From positions 186,001 to 250,000 of the forward strand of contig NZ_JRKI01000008.1 in NCBI RefSeq assembly GCF_000935125.1: 64,000 nucleotides of DNA, read 5' to 3'. This stretch comes from Streptomyces natalensis ATCC 27448 (GTDB taxonomy: Bacteria > Actinomycetota > Actinomycetes > Streptomycetales > Streptomycetaceae). The position numbers and the translations under genes are program-made. Position 1 is the first letter of the stretch; the number at the start of each line of letters is the position of its first letter. Below are positions 26,667 to 34,809 of this stretch, one piece after another. The notes below the pieces were generated by a model that saw only the letters and a list, made by a program, of their open reading frames with translations, was not told the DNA's origin and did not search any database.

Positions 26667-27848
26667 TCAGCGCTGCGGGGCCGGCTCCGGCGGCGGGGGC
26701 TGCGCCCCGGGGTTCCGCCGACGGGCCGGTGCGGCGGCGACGGCCGCTTCGTAGACGGCCATCAGGGACGCGGCGCTGCGCTCGATGTCATAGCGCCGCA
26801 CCACCGAGGGCACCGGCAGCCGCGGCGCCCCGCCGCGTCGCACCTCGCGCAGCGCGGTGGTCAGTTCGTAGGCGACGGGCCCGATCCGGCGGGCGCCCGG
26901 CGGATGGTCCGCGGGCAGTTCGTCGACGGCCGGACAGCTGCCGTACAGCACCGGCAGCCCCGCCGCGAGCGCCTCCAGGACGGCCGACCCGAACGCCTCG
27001 TCCTGGGACGGGGAGACGAACACATCGGCCGCCGCCAGCAGCCCGGGGATGTCGAGATCCTTCGCCGGCCCCTCCTCCGGCCCGCGGTCCAGCGCGCCCA
27101 GGAGATGGATCCGGTCGCCCGACCCGAACTGCCGCGCCGTCCTCCGCAGCATCGCGTGCTCCGGCCCCTCGCCCGCCAACAGCAGGTGGACACCGGAGAG
27201 TTGGGTGACCGCACGCACCAGGACGTCGAACCGCTTGGCCGGTACGAGCCGGCCCGCACCGCCGACCACGAAGGCGTCCAGCGGGATGCCGAGCCGGAAG
27301 CGGACGGCGGATCGGACCAGCGGATCGTGCCGGAACCGGTGCGCCTCGATGCCAGGGGGCACCACATGGATGCGCGCCTCCGGGACGCCCCAGCGGCGCA
27401 GCCGGGCGGCGACGGTGTCCGAGACGGCGACGGTCGCCGAGCCGAGCCGCTCGGTGGCCCGGTAGAGGATGCGCACCCCGGGTGTCGGCCGGTGGCCCTC
27501 GATGACCGCGTCGCCCAGCGAGTGCTCGGTGGCGACCACGGCCCGCACGCCCGCCAGCCGCGCGGCGATCCGGCCGTAGACGCAGGCGCGGTAGAGATGG
27601 GTGTGCACCAGGTCGTAGCCGCCGTCGCGGATGAGCCGGGTCAGCCGGGGCAGCACCCGCAGATCACGGCTACGGGTCATGCCCAGGTGGGTGACGGGGA
27701 TGCCGTCGGCCCGGATGCCGTCGGCGAGGGGACCGGGACCGGCGAGCGTGACGACCTCGCAGCGCGCCGGCAGCCGCCGCAGCATCAGCCGCAGCTGCTG
27801 CGCGGCGCCGCCCACCTCCAGACCGGTGATGACATGCAGGACCTTCAT
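26667..27848 (-). CDS. Glycosyltransferase family 4 protein
   Basis: 393-aa GT-B retaining glycosyltransferase. MKVLHVITGLEVGGAAQQL is the classic N-terminal acceptor motif. GGAGRLVPAKRFDVLVRA is the start of the donor domain, and the EX7E pair lies in SQDEAFGSAVLEALAAGLPV. Cytosolic face, NDP-sugar donor; the acceptor is unknown (exopolysaccharide or glycolipid). ATG 27848 has AGGGGAG about 10 nt upstream, and this ribosome-binding segment is tandemly duplicated (27851-27897). It appears monocistronic. Confidence 0.88.
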   Translation of the reverse strand: MKVLHVITGLEVGGAAQQLRLMLRRLPARCEVVTLAGPGPLADGIRADGIPVTHLGMTRSRDLRVLPRLTRLIRDGGYDLVHTHLYRACVYGRIAARLAGVRAVVATEHSLGDAVIEGHRPTPGVRILYRATERLGSATVAVSDTVAARLRRWGVPEARIHVVPPGIEAHRFRHDPLVRSAVRFRLGIPLDAFVVGGAGRLVPAKRFDVLVRAVTQLSGVHLLLAGEGPEHAMLRRTARQFGSGDRIHLLGALDRGPEEGPAKDLDIPGLLAAADVFVSPSQDEAFGSAVLEALAAGLPVLYGSCPAVDELPADHPPGARRIGPVAYELTTALREVRRGGAPRLPVPSVVRRYDIERSAASLMAVYEAAVAAAPARRRNPGAQPPPPEPAPQR

Positions 27849-27850
27849 CA

Positions 27851-27897
27851 CATGCTGCTCCCCTGATAGCCGGACATGCTGCTCCCCTGATAGCCGG
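27851..27897. repeat. Tandem 24-bp duplication of the glycosyltransferase ribosome-binding segment
   Basis: Two copies (27851-27873 and 27875-27897) of CATGCTGCTCCCCTGATAGC plus CGG, separated by one base. On the minus strand each reads GGGGAGCAGCATG, so both copies carry a Shine-Dalgarno and an ATG; only the downstream one is followed by the true gene start. Confidence 0.85.
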
Positions 27898-27951
27898 GCG
27901 GACGGAGGACGGCCGGGCCGACGGAAACCCCGCGGGAATTCGGTGCGCCGG

Positions 27952-28701
27952 TCAGCGCGCGGAGCCGGTCCGGACGAAGAGCGCGCCGAGCGGATGTCCC
28001 TCGCCGCGGATGGTGAACCGGAATAGGGGACGGACGCCACCGGACCGCAGCGCGGCCCCGGGGCCGAATACGGCGGAATCGCCTCCCGCGGTGTTGCGGT
28101 AAGGGGGCCACGGGGCGGCGCTCCGGCCGAAATCGCGAGGACGGGAATGGAGGGGGCCGGAATCGAGGGAGCGGGAATCGCGAGGGCGGGAATCGTGGGG
28201 CCCGGAATCGCGAGGGCGGGAATCGTGGGGCCCGGAATCGCGAGGACCGGAATTCATCACATCATGAGCCGGGTCGGCGGCACCCCGCAGCGCGGTGCGC
28301 GTCATTTGGCTGGTACGTACGGAGAGCGTGCCATTTCCGGCACCCGGGCCGGTGCCGTATCCCGGTGCATCCGCACTGGCGCCCGCATTCGGTGGAATCC
28401 GCAGCCGTTTCCGGCTCGCCGAAAGGGCGCGGCGATTTGCATTCGGCCGCCGAAATCCGTCCCGCCGCGTCACGCCGCACAGCGGGTACCGGGCACATCC
28501 GTACGCGACGACGACCGGGGTCCGACCGGCGCGGTCGCCGGTGAGGTGCACCGCCCGGTGGCGGCGGCCGGGGTGAGCGGATTCTCCGGGAGCCGGCGCA
28601 ACCACCGCCGTGGGCCGCAGCGATGACGGCACGGCCGGCAATGCCAAAGCCGCCGGCGCGCATACCGTGGCGCGGCTGCTGCGGCCCGTCGACTTCCGCA
28701 T
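27952..28701 (-). CDS. Possible secreted repeat-containing protein (low confidence)
   Basis: 249-codon frame with high G/C at third positions near its end (GVRPLFRFTIRGEGHPLGAL) and GGGAGAGG six nt before ATG 28701. The N-terminus, KSTGRSSRATVCAPAALALPA, could be a poor signal sequence. Residues about 150-190 are five-residue repeats of the RDSGP/HDSRP type, made by the 15-bp DNA repeats at 28128-28255. No family was recognised. The middle has ordinary codon choice, so it could also be non-coding or a decayed gene. Confidence 0.3.
   Translation of the reverse strand: MRKSTGRSSRATVCAPAALALPAVPSSLRPTAVVAPAPGESAHPGRRHRAVHLTGDRAGRTPVVVAYGCARYPLCGVTRRDGFRRPNANRRALSASRKRLRIPPNAGASADAPGYGTGPGAGNGTLSVRTSQMTRTALRGAADPAHDVMNSGPRDSGPHDSRPRDSGPHDSRPRDSRSLDSGPLHSRPRDFGRSAAPWPPYRNTAGGDSAVFGPGAALRSGGVRPLFRFTIRGEGHPLGALFVRTGSAR
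28128..28255. repeat. 15-bp tandem array (30-bp higher order)
   Basis: Eight or so units of GGRATCGNGRGGSC type. 28173-28202 and 28203-28232 are near-identical 30-mers. It lies inside the doubtful ORF at 27952-28701 and is a multiple of three, so frame is kept. Confidence 0.85.
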
Positions 28702-28967
28702 CCCCATCCTCTCCCGAATCCCGTGGCCGGTACGGACTTCCCTGAGTCAAACAAGAGAGCACTCTGACAGAAAGCACGGGGGAAATCGGGGCAGGCACGC
28801 CGGGCGTCGGCCGGGCTCTGCCAATCAGCGGAATACCGTTACCGCGTCCGGTTGGCAGTAAAGGACCGGACGGGCGAACCTTTTCCCGGAAGGGCGAATG
28901 GCCGCATCCCCGACTCGGGATGCTCGTTGTGACCCATGCCCCATTCGCGAATGAAAGGAGAAAGGTG

Positions 28968-29231
28968 ATGAAGCGATTCGTCAGGACCACCACCATGGCT
29001 GCGGTGAGCTGTGCCATGGTGCTGGGCAGTGCATCCGTCGCCACCGCCGGCGGTCACCACCACCACGGCCGCGGCGCGACCGCCGTCGGCTTTGCGAAGC
29101 ACTCCCCGGGTGCGTTCAGCGGCAACGTCATCCAGTTCCCGATCGACATCCCGATCAATGTGTGCGGCAACAGCGTCGACGGTTTTGCGCTGATCAACCC
29201 GGCGTTCGGGAACATCTGCCTCAACAAGTGA
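28968..29231 (+). CDS. Short chaplin (hydrophobic aerial-hyphae surface protein)
   Basis: 87-aa secreted protein. Signal peptide MKRFVRTTTMAAVSCAMVLG with AxA cleavage after ATA, then a chaplin domain with the paired cysteines in NVCGNSVDGF and FGNICLNK and the SGNV start. Short chaplins (ChpD-H type) assemble into amyloid-like rodlets that lower surface tension for aerial growth; the two cysteines form an intramolecular disulfide. There is no LAXTG sortase signal. The mature N-terminus would be GGHHHHGRG, unusually histidine-rich. ATG 28968 has AGGAG upstream. The AT-richer 260 bp before it should hold the developmental promoter. Confidence 0.93.
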   Translation: MKRFVRTTTMAAVSCAMVLGSASVATAGGHHHHGRGATAVGFAKHSPGAFSGNVIQFPIDIPINVCGNSVDGFALINPAFGNICLNK

Positions 29232-29379
29232 CCTGAGCGCCGGTCCGGAAGGGCATCGGGCCGGCGGGTCGTGGTGTGCTGCGGCGGGCCGCCCGGGGCA
29301 AGCGCCCCGGGGCGGGCCGCCGCTTCGCCGTACCCGGGGGCCGCGGCCGGTGGCGCGCCGCCCGCCGGATACTTGAGGC

Positions 29380-30240
29380 ATGGCAAAGAGCAGGCGCGGG
29401 CGCGGCGGCCCGGAATCCGTCACCCGGACGGTGGACGGCGGACTCGCCGAGTTCCGTCCCGACCGGGACCGTCCGCGCGGCTGGACGCTGCTGATCGACG
29501 GGGCCCCGCAGTCGCATGTGGACCTCGACGACCCGGCGTACCTGGAGTTCTCCTACCAGCGCCGCCTCGGCCATGTCGCCGACCTCGCCGCGCCGCCCGG
29601 CAAACCGCTCCAGGCCGTCCATCTCGGCGGCGGCGCGCTGACCATGGCGCGCTATATCGCCGCCACCCGGCCCCGCTCCACCCAGCAAGTGCTGGAGATC
29701 GACGCCCCTCTCGTCCAACTGGTCCGCGAGCGGCTCCCGTTGGAGAGCGGCTGGCGTATCCGGGTGCGGGGCGCGGACGCCCGCGCGGGGCTGGCGAAGA
29801 TCCCGGACGGCTGGGCGGACCTGATCATCGCGGACGTCTTCGGCGGGGCCCGTACGCCCGCGCATCTGACCAGCACGGAATTCGTGGCCGAGGTACGGCG
29901 GGCGCTGCAGCCCGGCGGCTGCTACGCGGCCAACCTCGCCGACGGCCCGCCGCTGCGCTTCCTGCGCGGTCAGATCGCCACCGTCCGTACGGCCTTCCCC
30001 GAACTGTGCCTGACCGCCGACCCGGCCGTCCTGCGCGGCAAACGCTTCGGCAACGCCGTACTCCTGGCCTCCGACCGCCCGCTCCCGCTCGCCGAACTGA
30101 CCCGCCGCGCAGCGGGCGACCCGCACGCCGGCCGCGTCGAACACGGCCGCGCCCTCCTGGACTTCACCGGCGGCACACCCCCCGTCACCGACGCCACGGC
30201 AGTGGCCTCCCCGCCTCCACCGGCGGACACCTTCGCCTGA
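29380..30240 (+). CDS. Spermidine-synthase-like (polyamine aminopropyltransferase fold) protein
   Basis: 286 aa, Rossmann methyltransferase-like fold. The segment HLGGGALTMARYI replaces the usual nucleotide loop, VLEIDAPLVQLVRERL is motif II, and DLIIADVFGGARTPAHLTS takes the place of the active-site gate. It lacks the N-terminal tetramerisation strand of true spermidine synthases, and the second catalytic Asp is uncertain, so the reaction is open. In Streptomyces such proteins are annotated fused MFS/spermidine synthase or spermidine synthase. Monocistronic; Pro/Ala-rich C-terminus. Confidence 0.75.
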   Translation: MAKSRRGRGGPESVTRTVDGGLAEFRPDRDRPRGWTLLIDGAPQSHVDLDDPAYLEFSYQRRLGHVADLAAPPGKPLQAVHLGGGALTMARYIAATRPRSTQQVLEIDAPLVQLVRERLPLESGWRIRVRGADARAGLAKIPDGWADLIIADVFGGARTPAHLTSTEFVAEVRRALQPGGCYAANLADGPPLRFLRGQIATVRTAFPELCLTADPAVLRGKRFGNAVLLASDRPLPLAELTRRAAGDPHAGRVEHGRALLDFTGGTPPVTDATAVASPPPPADTFA

Positions 30241-30516
30241 CGGAACCGCGACCGCGGATCTCGCGGACCGCGGCCGGGGAATCCACGGTCCGCGACCGCG
30301 GAATGTCGTCGGTGGCAGGGGAATACCCCTCACCCCCGCCGCGTTGTGGCCCCGCAGGGGGGCCTCGCGTCCCTTAGGGGATCCGTTCGACCGCCCCCTA
30401 GGGATCCGTTCGACCGCCCCGTAAGGGCCAGGCACCCCAAAGGGCTACCTCCCCCTAAGGGTTACGCCCCCGGGGACACGCCCCAAGAGTTACGGGCCCG
30501 CCGGCCACCGCTCGCC
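30241..30516. other. Intergenic region with short direct repeats
   Basis: No gene. It contains GGATCCGTTCGACCGCCCC twice in tandem (30379-30397 and 30402-30420, each preceded by TAGG or TAGGG), CGCGACCGCGG repeats near 30245-30300, and a run of degenerate CCCTAAGGG-like blocks. It separates two converging genes and may act as a terminator region. Confidence 0.5.
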
Positions 30517-31068
30517 CTACGTGGCCTGATAGGTCGTCTGCACCGCCGGCGGGTGTCCGTTCCAGGTGCAGATCACCGATGAGTGTGAGGCGCCGCCCGT
30601 GAATTCCACCCGGAGCCACTCGTCCTGTTTCCACACCTGCATTTCCCAGCCGGAGTTGGGCGTTGCCGATACCAGTTCCGCGGACTGGGCGCCCATGTCG
30701 AGGACGACCCGGCCGCCCGCCGTGGCGTAGCTCCTGATCCGGCCGTCGCTGGTGGGGGAGGAGCCGGCCGGCGGGGCGAGGGTGGGGTGGTGGGGCCGGT
30801 CGTCGCCGGTGGGGGGGGAGGGGGTGGCGGAGGGGGAGTGGGAGGGGGGGTCCGCCGGGGCGGAGGGCTTGGGGCGGTGGGTGGAGGAGGCGCGGGGTGT
30901 GGCCGCGCCGCCCGCGGTCAGGTGGTCGGAGAGCGGCAGTGCGCGGGGCGCGTCGTAGGCCGTACCCGAAAGCACCGTGTGCACGCCGAACCATGACAAG
31001 GTGACCGCGGCGCCCGTCGCCAGCGTCCAGGCCAGTGCGTGAACCAGTCCTCGTTGCATTTGGCTCAT
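30517..31068 (-). CDS. Membrane-anchored protein with Pro-rich linker, divergent from two-component system
   Basis: 183 aa. ATG 31068; one N-terminal membrane anchor (LVHALAWTLATGAAVTLSWFG), a 45-residue Ser/Pro/Thr linker, then a small extracytoplasmic domain of beta-like strands (GRVVLDMGAQSAELVSATP, WEMQVWKQDEWLRVEFTGG). Function unknown. It is divergent from the response regulator with 108 bp between starts, so it may be the target or an accessory sensor of that system. Confidence 0.75.
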   Translation of the reverse strand: MSQMQRGLVHALAWTLATGAAVTLSWFGVHTVLSGTAYDAPRALPLSDHLTAGGAATPRASSTHRPKPSAPADPPSHSPSATPSPPTGDDRPHHPTLAPPAGSSPTSDGRIRSYATAGGRVVLDMGAQSAELVSATPNSGWEMQVWKQDEWLRVEFTGGASHSSVICTWNGHPPAVQTTYQAT

Positions 31069-31176
31069 ACTGCACCACCGCCGCGCCCCGTTGCAGCCCT
31101 CCCGTGACGGCCGGCATCCCCGGCGGGTGTCAACCTCGGGCGGGGGCAGTGGCCCGAATGGCGTACGGTGCCGCCC

Positions 31177-31869
31177 ATGGCACGTGTGCTCGTCGTCGAG
31201 GACGATCAGTTCGTACGCTCGGCCCTCATCCGGCATCTGACCGACGCCTCCCACGCGGTACGCAGCGTCGGCACCGCCCTGGAGGCGCTGCGCGAGGTCG
31301 CGCAGGTCGGCTTCGACGTGGTCATTCTCGACCTGGGGCTGCCGGATCTGGACGGTTCCGAGGCGCTGAAGATGCTGCGCGGTATCACCGATGTGCCGGT
31401 CATCATCGCCACCGCCCGGGACGACGAGGCCGAAATCGTACGGTTGCTGAACGACGGCGCCGACGACTACCTCACCAAGCCGTTCTCCGTCGAACATCTC
31501 TCCGCCCGGATGGCGGCCGTGCTGCGCCGCTCCCGCGTGAGCGCCAACGGGTCGGAACCGCCCTCCCGGGTGATGCGGGTAGGCGGCCTGACCATCGACC
31601 CGCTGCGCCGCCAGGCCGAACTGGACGGGGTGGCGCTCGATCTGACCCGCCGCGAATTCGACCTGCTGGCCTTCCTCGCCGAGCGGCCGGGCGTGGTAGT
31701 GGCCCGTAAGGAACTGCTCGCCGAGGTCTGGCAGCAGGCGTACGGGGACGACCAGACCATCGACGTCCATCTCTCCTGGCTCCGCCGCAAATTGGGTGAA
31801 ACCGCGGCCAAGCCCCGTTATCTGCACACCCTGCGGGGTGTGGGCGTGAAGCTGGAGCCCCCGCTGTGA
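31177..31869 (+). CDS. OmpR/PhoB-family response regulator
   Basis: 230 aa. Receiver domain with acidic pocket VEDD (Asp9-10), phosphoacceptor Asp52 in VVILDLGLPDLDG, Thr/Ala switch ATARDD and Lys101 in YLTKPFS; then a winged-helix DNA-binding domain (DLTRREFDLLAFLAERPG, IDVHLSWLRRKLGE). ATG 31177 preferred; GTG 31168 is in frame. Its stop overlaps the kinase start as GTGA, so the pair is translationally coupled. Confidence 0.95.
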   Translation: MARVLVVEDDQFVRSALIRHLTDASHAVRSVGTALEALREVAQVGFDVVILDLGLPDLDGSEALKMLRGITDVPVIIATARDDEAEIVRLLNDGADDYLTKPFSVEHLSARMAAVLRRSRVSANGSEPPSRVMRVGGLTIDPLRRQAELDGVALDLTRREFDLLAFLAERPGVVVARKELLAEVWQQAYGDDQTIDVHLSWLRRKLGETAAKPRYLHTLRGVGVKLEPPL

Positions 31870-33308
31870 GATGGGCGCTGGTCAAGGTGGCGCTGGCGGT
31901 CACCGTGATGGTCGTGGTGGCGTTCGCGATACCGCTCGGGCTCGTCGTCAAGGAGATGGCCAGCGACCGCGCGTTCTCCAACGCCGAGCGGCAGGCCGCC
32001 ACCATCGGCCCGGTCCTCGCCATCACCACCGACCGCACCCAGCTCGAACGCGCCCTGGCCAGCGCGGAGACCGGCCCGGGCGGCCGGATCGGCCTCCACG
32101 TCCCGGCCGGCGGTGCCAACGCCCGCCCCCTGGAGATCGGCACCCGCCGGGCCGCCCCCCAGGACGTGGACGCCGCGGTCAGACTGGGCCGCGCCTCCAT
32201 CTCGCCCGTTCCCGGCGGCTCCTCCCTCCTCCAGCCGACCGCCGTCGCCTCCGGTATCGCCGTCGTCGAGGTGTTCGTCCCGGACGATGCGCTCACCAAC
32301 GGGGTCACCACCTCCTGGGTGGTGCTGGCCGGCGTCGGCCTGGCGCTGATCATCGGCTCGGTCGCCGTCGCCGACCGGCTCGGCACCAAGATGGTGCGCC
32401 CCGCCGAGCGGCTGGCGGGCGCCGCGCACGACCTGGGCAGGGGAAAGCTCGGGGTACGCGTCCCCGAGGACGGCCCGAAGGAGCTGCGCTCCGCGGCCAG
32501 CGCCTTCAACTCGATGGCCGACCAGGTCGTCCAGCTGCTCGCCAACGAACGCGAACTGGCCGCCGACCTCTCGCACCGGCTGCGCACCCCGCTCACCGTT
32601 CTGCGCCTGAACGCCGCCTCGCTGGGCGACACCTCGGCCGCCGAACAGACCCGGGCCGCCGTCGCACAGCTGGAGCGCGAGGTCGACCAGATCATCCGCA
32701 CCGCCCGCGAGCAGAAGGCGCACACCCAGCAGGCCGCCGCGGCAGCCGGCTGCGACGCCGCCGAGGTGATCCGCGAGCGGATGGCCTTCTGGTCGGCACT
32801 GGCCGAGGACGAGGGCCGTACGGTGCGGATCGCGGGTGCCGACCGTCCCGTCCGCATCCCCGTCGCCCGCCCCGATCTGGCCGCCGCGCTGGACGCGATG
32901 CTCGGCAATGTCTTCCGGCACACCCCCGAGGGCACCGCTTTCGCGGTCGATGTGCACAACGCCGACGACGCGGTGATCGTGCTGGTCTCGGACGCGGGGC
33001 CGGGGATCGAGGACCCGGATGCGGCGCTGCGCCGCGGTTGGTCGGGCGGCGGTGGGTGGGGGCACCACCCAGCGGTAGCTGGGGGAGGGTCCACCGGGCT
33101 CGGGCTGGACATCGTGCGACGGCTGGCCGAATCCACCGGCGGTGATGTCCGTATCGGCCGCTCGGTGCTGGGCGGCACCGAGGTACGGGTCTGGCTGGCG
33201 CGGGAGGGCGGGCGGCGGGCCGAGCACGGGGTACGGCGCGGACACCGGCTGCGGCGCCGCCTGGGCGCCCGGGGGCGGCGCGCGCTCCGGGCCGGCCGGG
33301 GCCTTTGA
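31866..33308 (+). CDS. Sensor histidine kinase with in-frame repeat insertion in the ATP-lid
   Basis: 480 aa. Two membrane segments (about 5-27 and 148-168) flank a short extracytoplasmic domain, followed by HAMP, the phosphoacceptor H-box ADLSHRLRTPLT (His237) and a HATPase domain with N-box MLGNVFRHTPEG and G1 box SDAGPGIEDP. The G2 region reads SGGGGWGHHPAVAGGGSTGLGLD, where relatives have a shorter SGGGSTGLGLD. The extra 11-12 residues come from a GC-rich palindromic module (33053-33086) of the same kind as in the two upstream-ORF cassettes. The insert lengthens the ATP-lid but preserves frame, so activity may be altered rather than lost. Basic C-terminal tail. Confidence 0.92.
   Translation: MRWALVKVALAVTVMVVVAFAIPLGLVVKEMASDRAFSNAERQAATIGPVLAITTDRTQLERALASAETGPGGRIGLHVPAGGANARPLEIGTRRAAPQDVDAAVRLGRASISPVPGGSSLLQPTAVASGIAVVEVFVPDDALTNGVTTSWVVLAGVGLALIIGSVAVADRLGTKMVRPAERLAGAAHDLGRGKLGVRVPEDGPKELRSAASAFNSMADQVVQLLANERELAADLSHRLRTPLTVLRLNAASLGDTSAAEQTRAAVAQLEREVDQIIRTAREQKAHTQQAAAAAGCDAAEVIRERMAFWSALAEDEGRTVRIAGADRPVRIPVARPDLAAALDAMLGNVFRHTPEGTAFAVDVHNADDAVIVLVSDAGPGIEDPDAALRRGWSGGGGWGHHPAVAGGGSTGLGLDIVRRLAESTGGDVRIGRSVLGGTEVRVWLAREGGRRAEHGVRRGHRLRRRLGARGRRALRAGRGL
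33053..33086. repeat. GC-rich palindromic module inserted in the histidine kinase gene
   Basis: TGGGGGCACCACCCAGC then GGTAGCTGGGGGAG. It resembles the modules at 10568-10597 and 16114-16140 (GGGG-T-CCCC then GGCNGGGGGAG layout). It sits in frame inside the G2 box. Confidence 0.7.
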
Positions 33309-33416
33309 CCGTCCGGACTGCCGGGCCGACGGGGGCTCCTGACCGTCCGGGCCGCCGGGCCGACCAGGACACCTGGCCGTCCGGGCCGCCGGGCCGCCGG
33401 GCCGCCGGGGACTCCT
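33307..33416. repeat. Three tandem 34-42-bp GC-rich repeats
   Basis: Units 33307-33340, 33341-33374 and 33375-33416 share GACCGTCCGGGCCGCCGGGC and end in a conserved CT run. They follow the kinase stop directly. The rest of the 360-bp gap up to the chitinase is less GC-rich and should hold its promoter. Confidence 0.75.
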
Positions 33417-33667
33417 GCCCGGGACGGACCACTTGGGCCGGCGGCGGCGCGTGGCCGACCGGGATGCCAGGGCCTCTTAACCGGTCCCTTCCGCTTCCTT
33501 AAGCGAGTCATAATTCCGCCAACGGCGGCCCCAATACCGGCAATTGTCCGTTTCCCGGCCGCTAGCGTGTGGGGCACACCCGGATGCACCCCCAGTGCAC
33601 AACCGGCGCACCCCCGGCGCACCCCCCAGCGCACCCAGCCCCCCACGCGACGACAGGCAGGACCCCC

Positions 33668-34714
33668 ATGACTCCCTCGGCACACCGCCGCCGCACCAGC
33701 CGCACCACCAAGCTGATCGTGACCGGCGCGGCCGCCGCCGTCGCGGCCGGCGGTGCCTTCGCCGTCGCAGGCTCCGCCATGGCCTCCAAGGCACCGCAGA
33801 CCGGCGCCCGCTCCGCGAAGGCGGGCGCCGGCTTCGCCCCGTACGTCGACACCTCCCTCACCCCCGCCTACGACCTGGCGGGCACCGCCAAGAAGACCGG
33901 GGTGAAGACCTTCAACCTGGCCTTCGTCACTTCCGGCGGCGGCTGTACGCCCAAGTGGGGCGGCGCGGTTGAGCTCGGCAACGACCCGGTGGCCAAGCAG
34001 ATACCCGCGCTGCGCACGGCCGGCGGCGACGTCCGGGTCTCCTTCGGCGGCGCCAACGGCTCCGAGCTGGGCCTGGCCTGCCAGTCCGCCGACGAGCTGG
34101 CCGCCGCGTACGGCAAGGTCATCGACCAGTTCAAGCTCACCAAGGTCGACTTCGACATCGAGGGCGGTGCGCTGCCCAACACCGCGGCCAACACCCGCCG
34201 CGCCCAGGCCGTCGCCCAGCTCCAGAAGAAGCACCCGGGCCTGGACGTCTCCTTCACCCTCCCGGTCATGCCGGAGGGCCTGACCCAGGACGGCGTGAAC
34301 CTCGTCGCCAACGCCAAGAAGAACGGCGTCAGGATCAACGCCGTCAACATCATGGCGATGGACTACGGCGCCTCCTACAACGGCGACATGGGCACCTACG
34401 CCACCAAGGCCGCCACCGCCACCCAGGGCCAGCTCAAGAAGGCCCTCGGGCTGAGCGACGCGGCCGCCTGGAAGGCCGTCGCGGTCACCCCGATGATCGG
34501 CGTCAACGACGTCCAGCAGGAGGTCTTCAAGCTCGGCGACGCCGCCGCACTGGTGAAGTTCGCCCAGAGCAAGCACCTGGCCTGGCTGTCGATGTGGTCC
34601 GCCACCCGCGACAAGGCCTGCCCCGGAGGCGGCAACTCCGCCCAGCCGACGTGCAGTTCCATCGACCAGGAGCCGCTGGCCTTCACCAAGGCCCTCGGCG
34701 CCTACACCGGCTGA
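33668..34714 (+). CDS. Secreted GH18 chitinase
   Basis: 348 aa. Signal peptide (RRRTSRTTKLIVTGAAAAVA, cleavage near AMA-SKA) and a single GH18 barrel. The catalytic motif KVDFDIEGG carries the DxxDxDxE glutamate as acid; MAMDYGASYNGD and the C-terminal Trp in LAWLSMWSATRD match substrate-site strands. No carbohydrate-binding module is present. It would cut beta-1,4-linked GlcNAc polymers outside the cell, in line with the hexosaminidase and glmS elsewhere in the window. ATG 33668 with CAGGA. No copy of the well-known chitinase operator direct repeat was noticed upstream. Confidence 0.92.
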   Translation: MTPSAHRRRTSRTTKLIVTGAAAAVAAGGAFAVAGSAMASKAPQTGARSAKAGAGFAPYVDTSLTPAYDLAGTAKKTGVKTFNLAFVTSGGGCTPKWGGAVELGNDPVAKQIPALRTAGGDVRVSFGGANGSELGLACQSADELAAAYGKVIDQFKLTKVDFDIEGGALPNTAANTRRAQAVAQLQKKHPGLDVSFTLPVMPEGLTQDGVNLVANAKKNGVRINAVNIMAMDYGASYNGDMGTYATKAATATQGQLKKALGLSDAAAWKAVAVTPMIGVNDVQQEVFKLGDAAALVKFAQSKHLAWLSMWSATRDKACPGGGNSAQPTCSSIDQEPLAFTKALGAYTG

Positions 34715-34722
34715 CCCCCACC

Positions 34723-34805
34723 GGCGGTCCGCCCCCACGCATACGGACCGCCGCCCGCCAGGCAGGGCGCAGCGGACTTCGTCCCCCCACCCGCTGCGCC
34801 CTGCC
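34723..34805. terminator. Double hairpin terminator between chitinase and AraC regulator
   Basis: First stem 34723-34731 with 34744-34752 (9 bp); second, stronger stem 34761-34775 with 34791-34805 (15 bp). The two genes converge here, so each hairpin can serve either. Confidence 0.8.
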
Positions 34806-34809
34806 GTCT

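Noticed and set aside
26292..27866. Plus-strand frame of 524 codons over the glycosyltransferase gene
   Set aside because: Antisense to a gene with clear GT4 motifs; its text is compositional only.
33480..33667. Chitinase direct-repeat operator
   Set aside because: Looked for the GGTCTAGACC-like repeats known from Streptomyces chitinase promoters; no convincing match.
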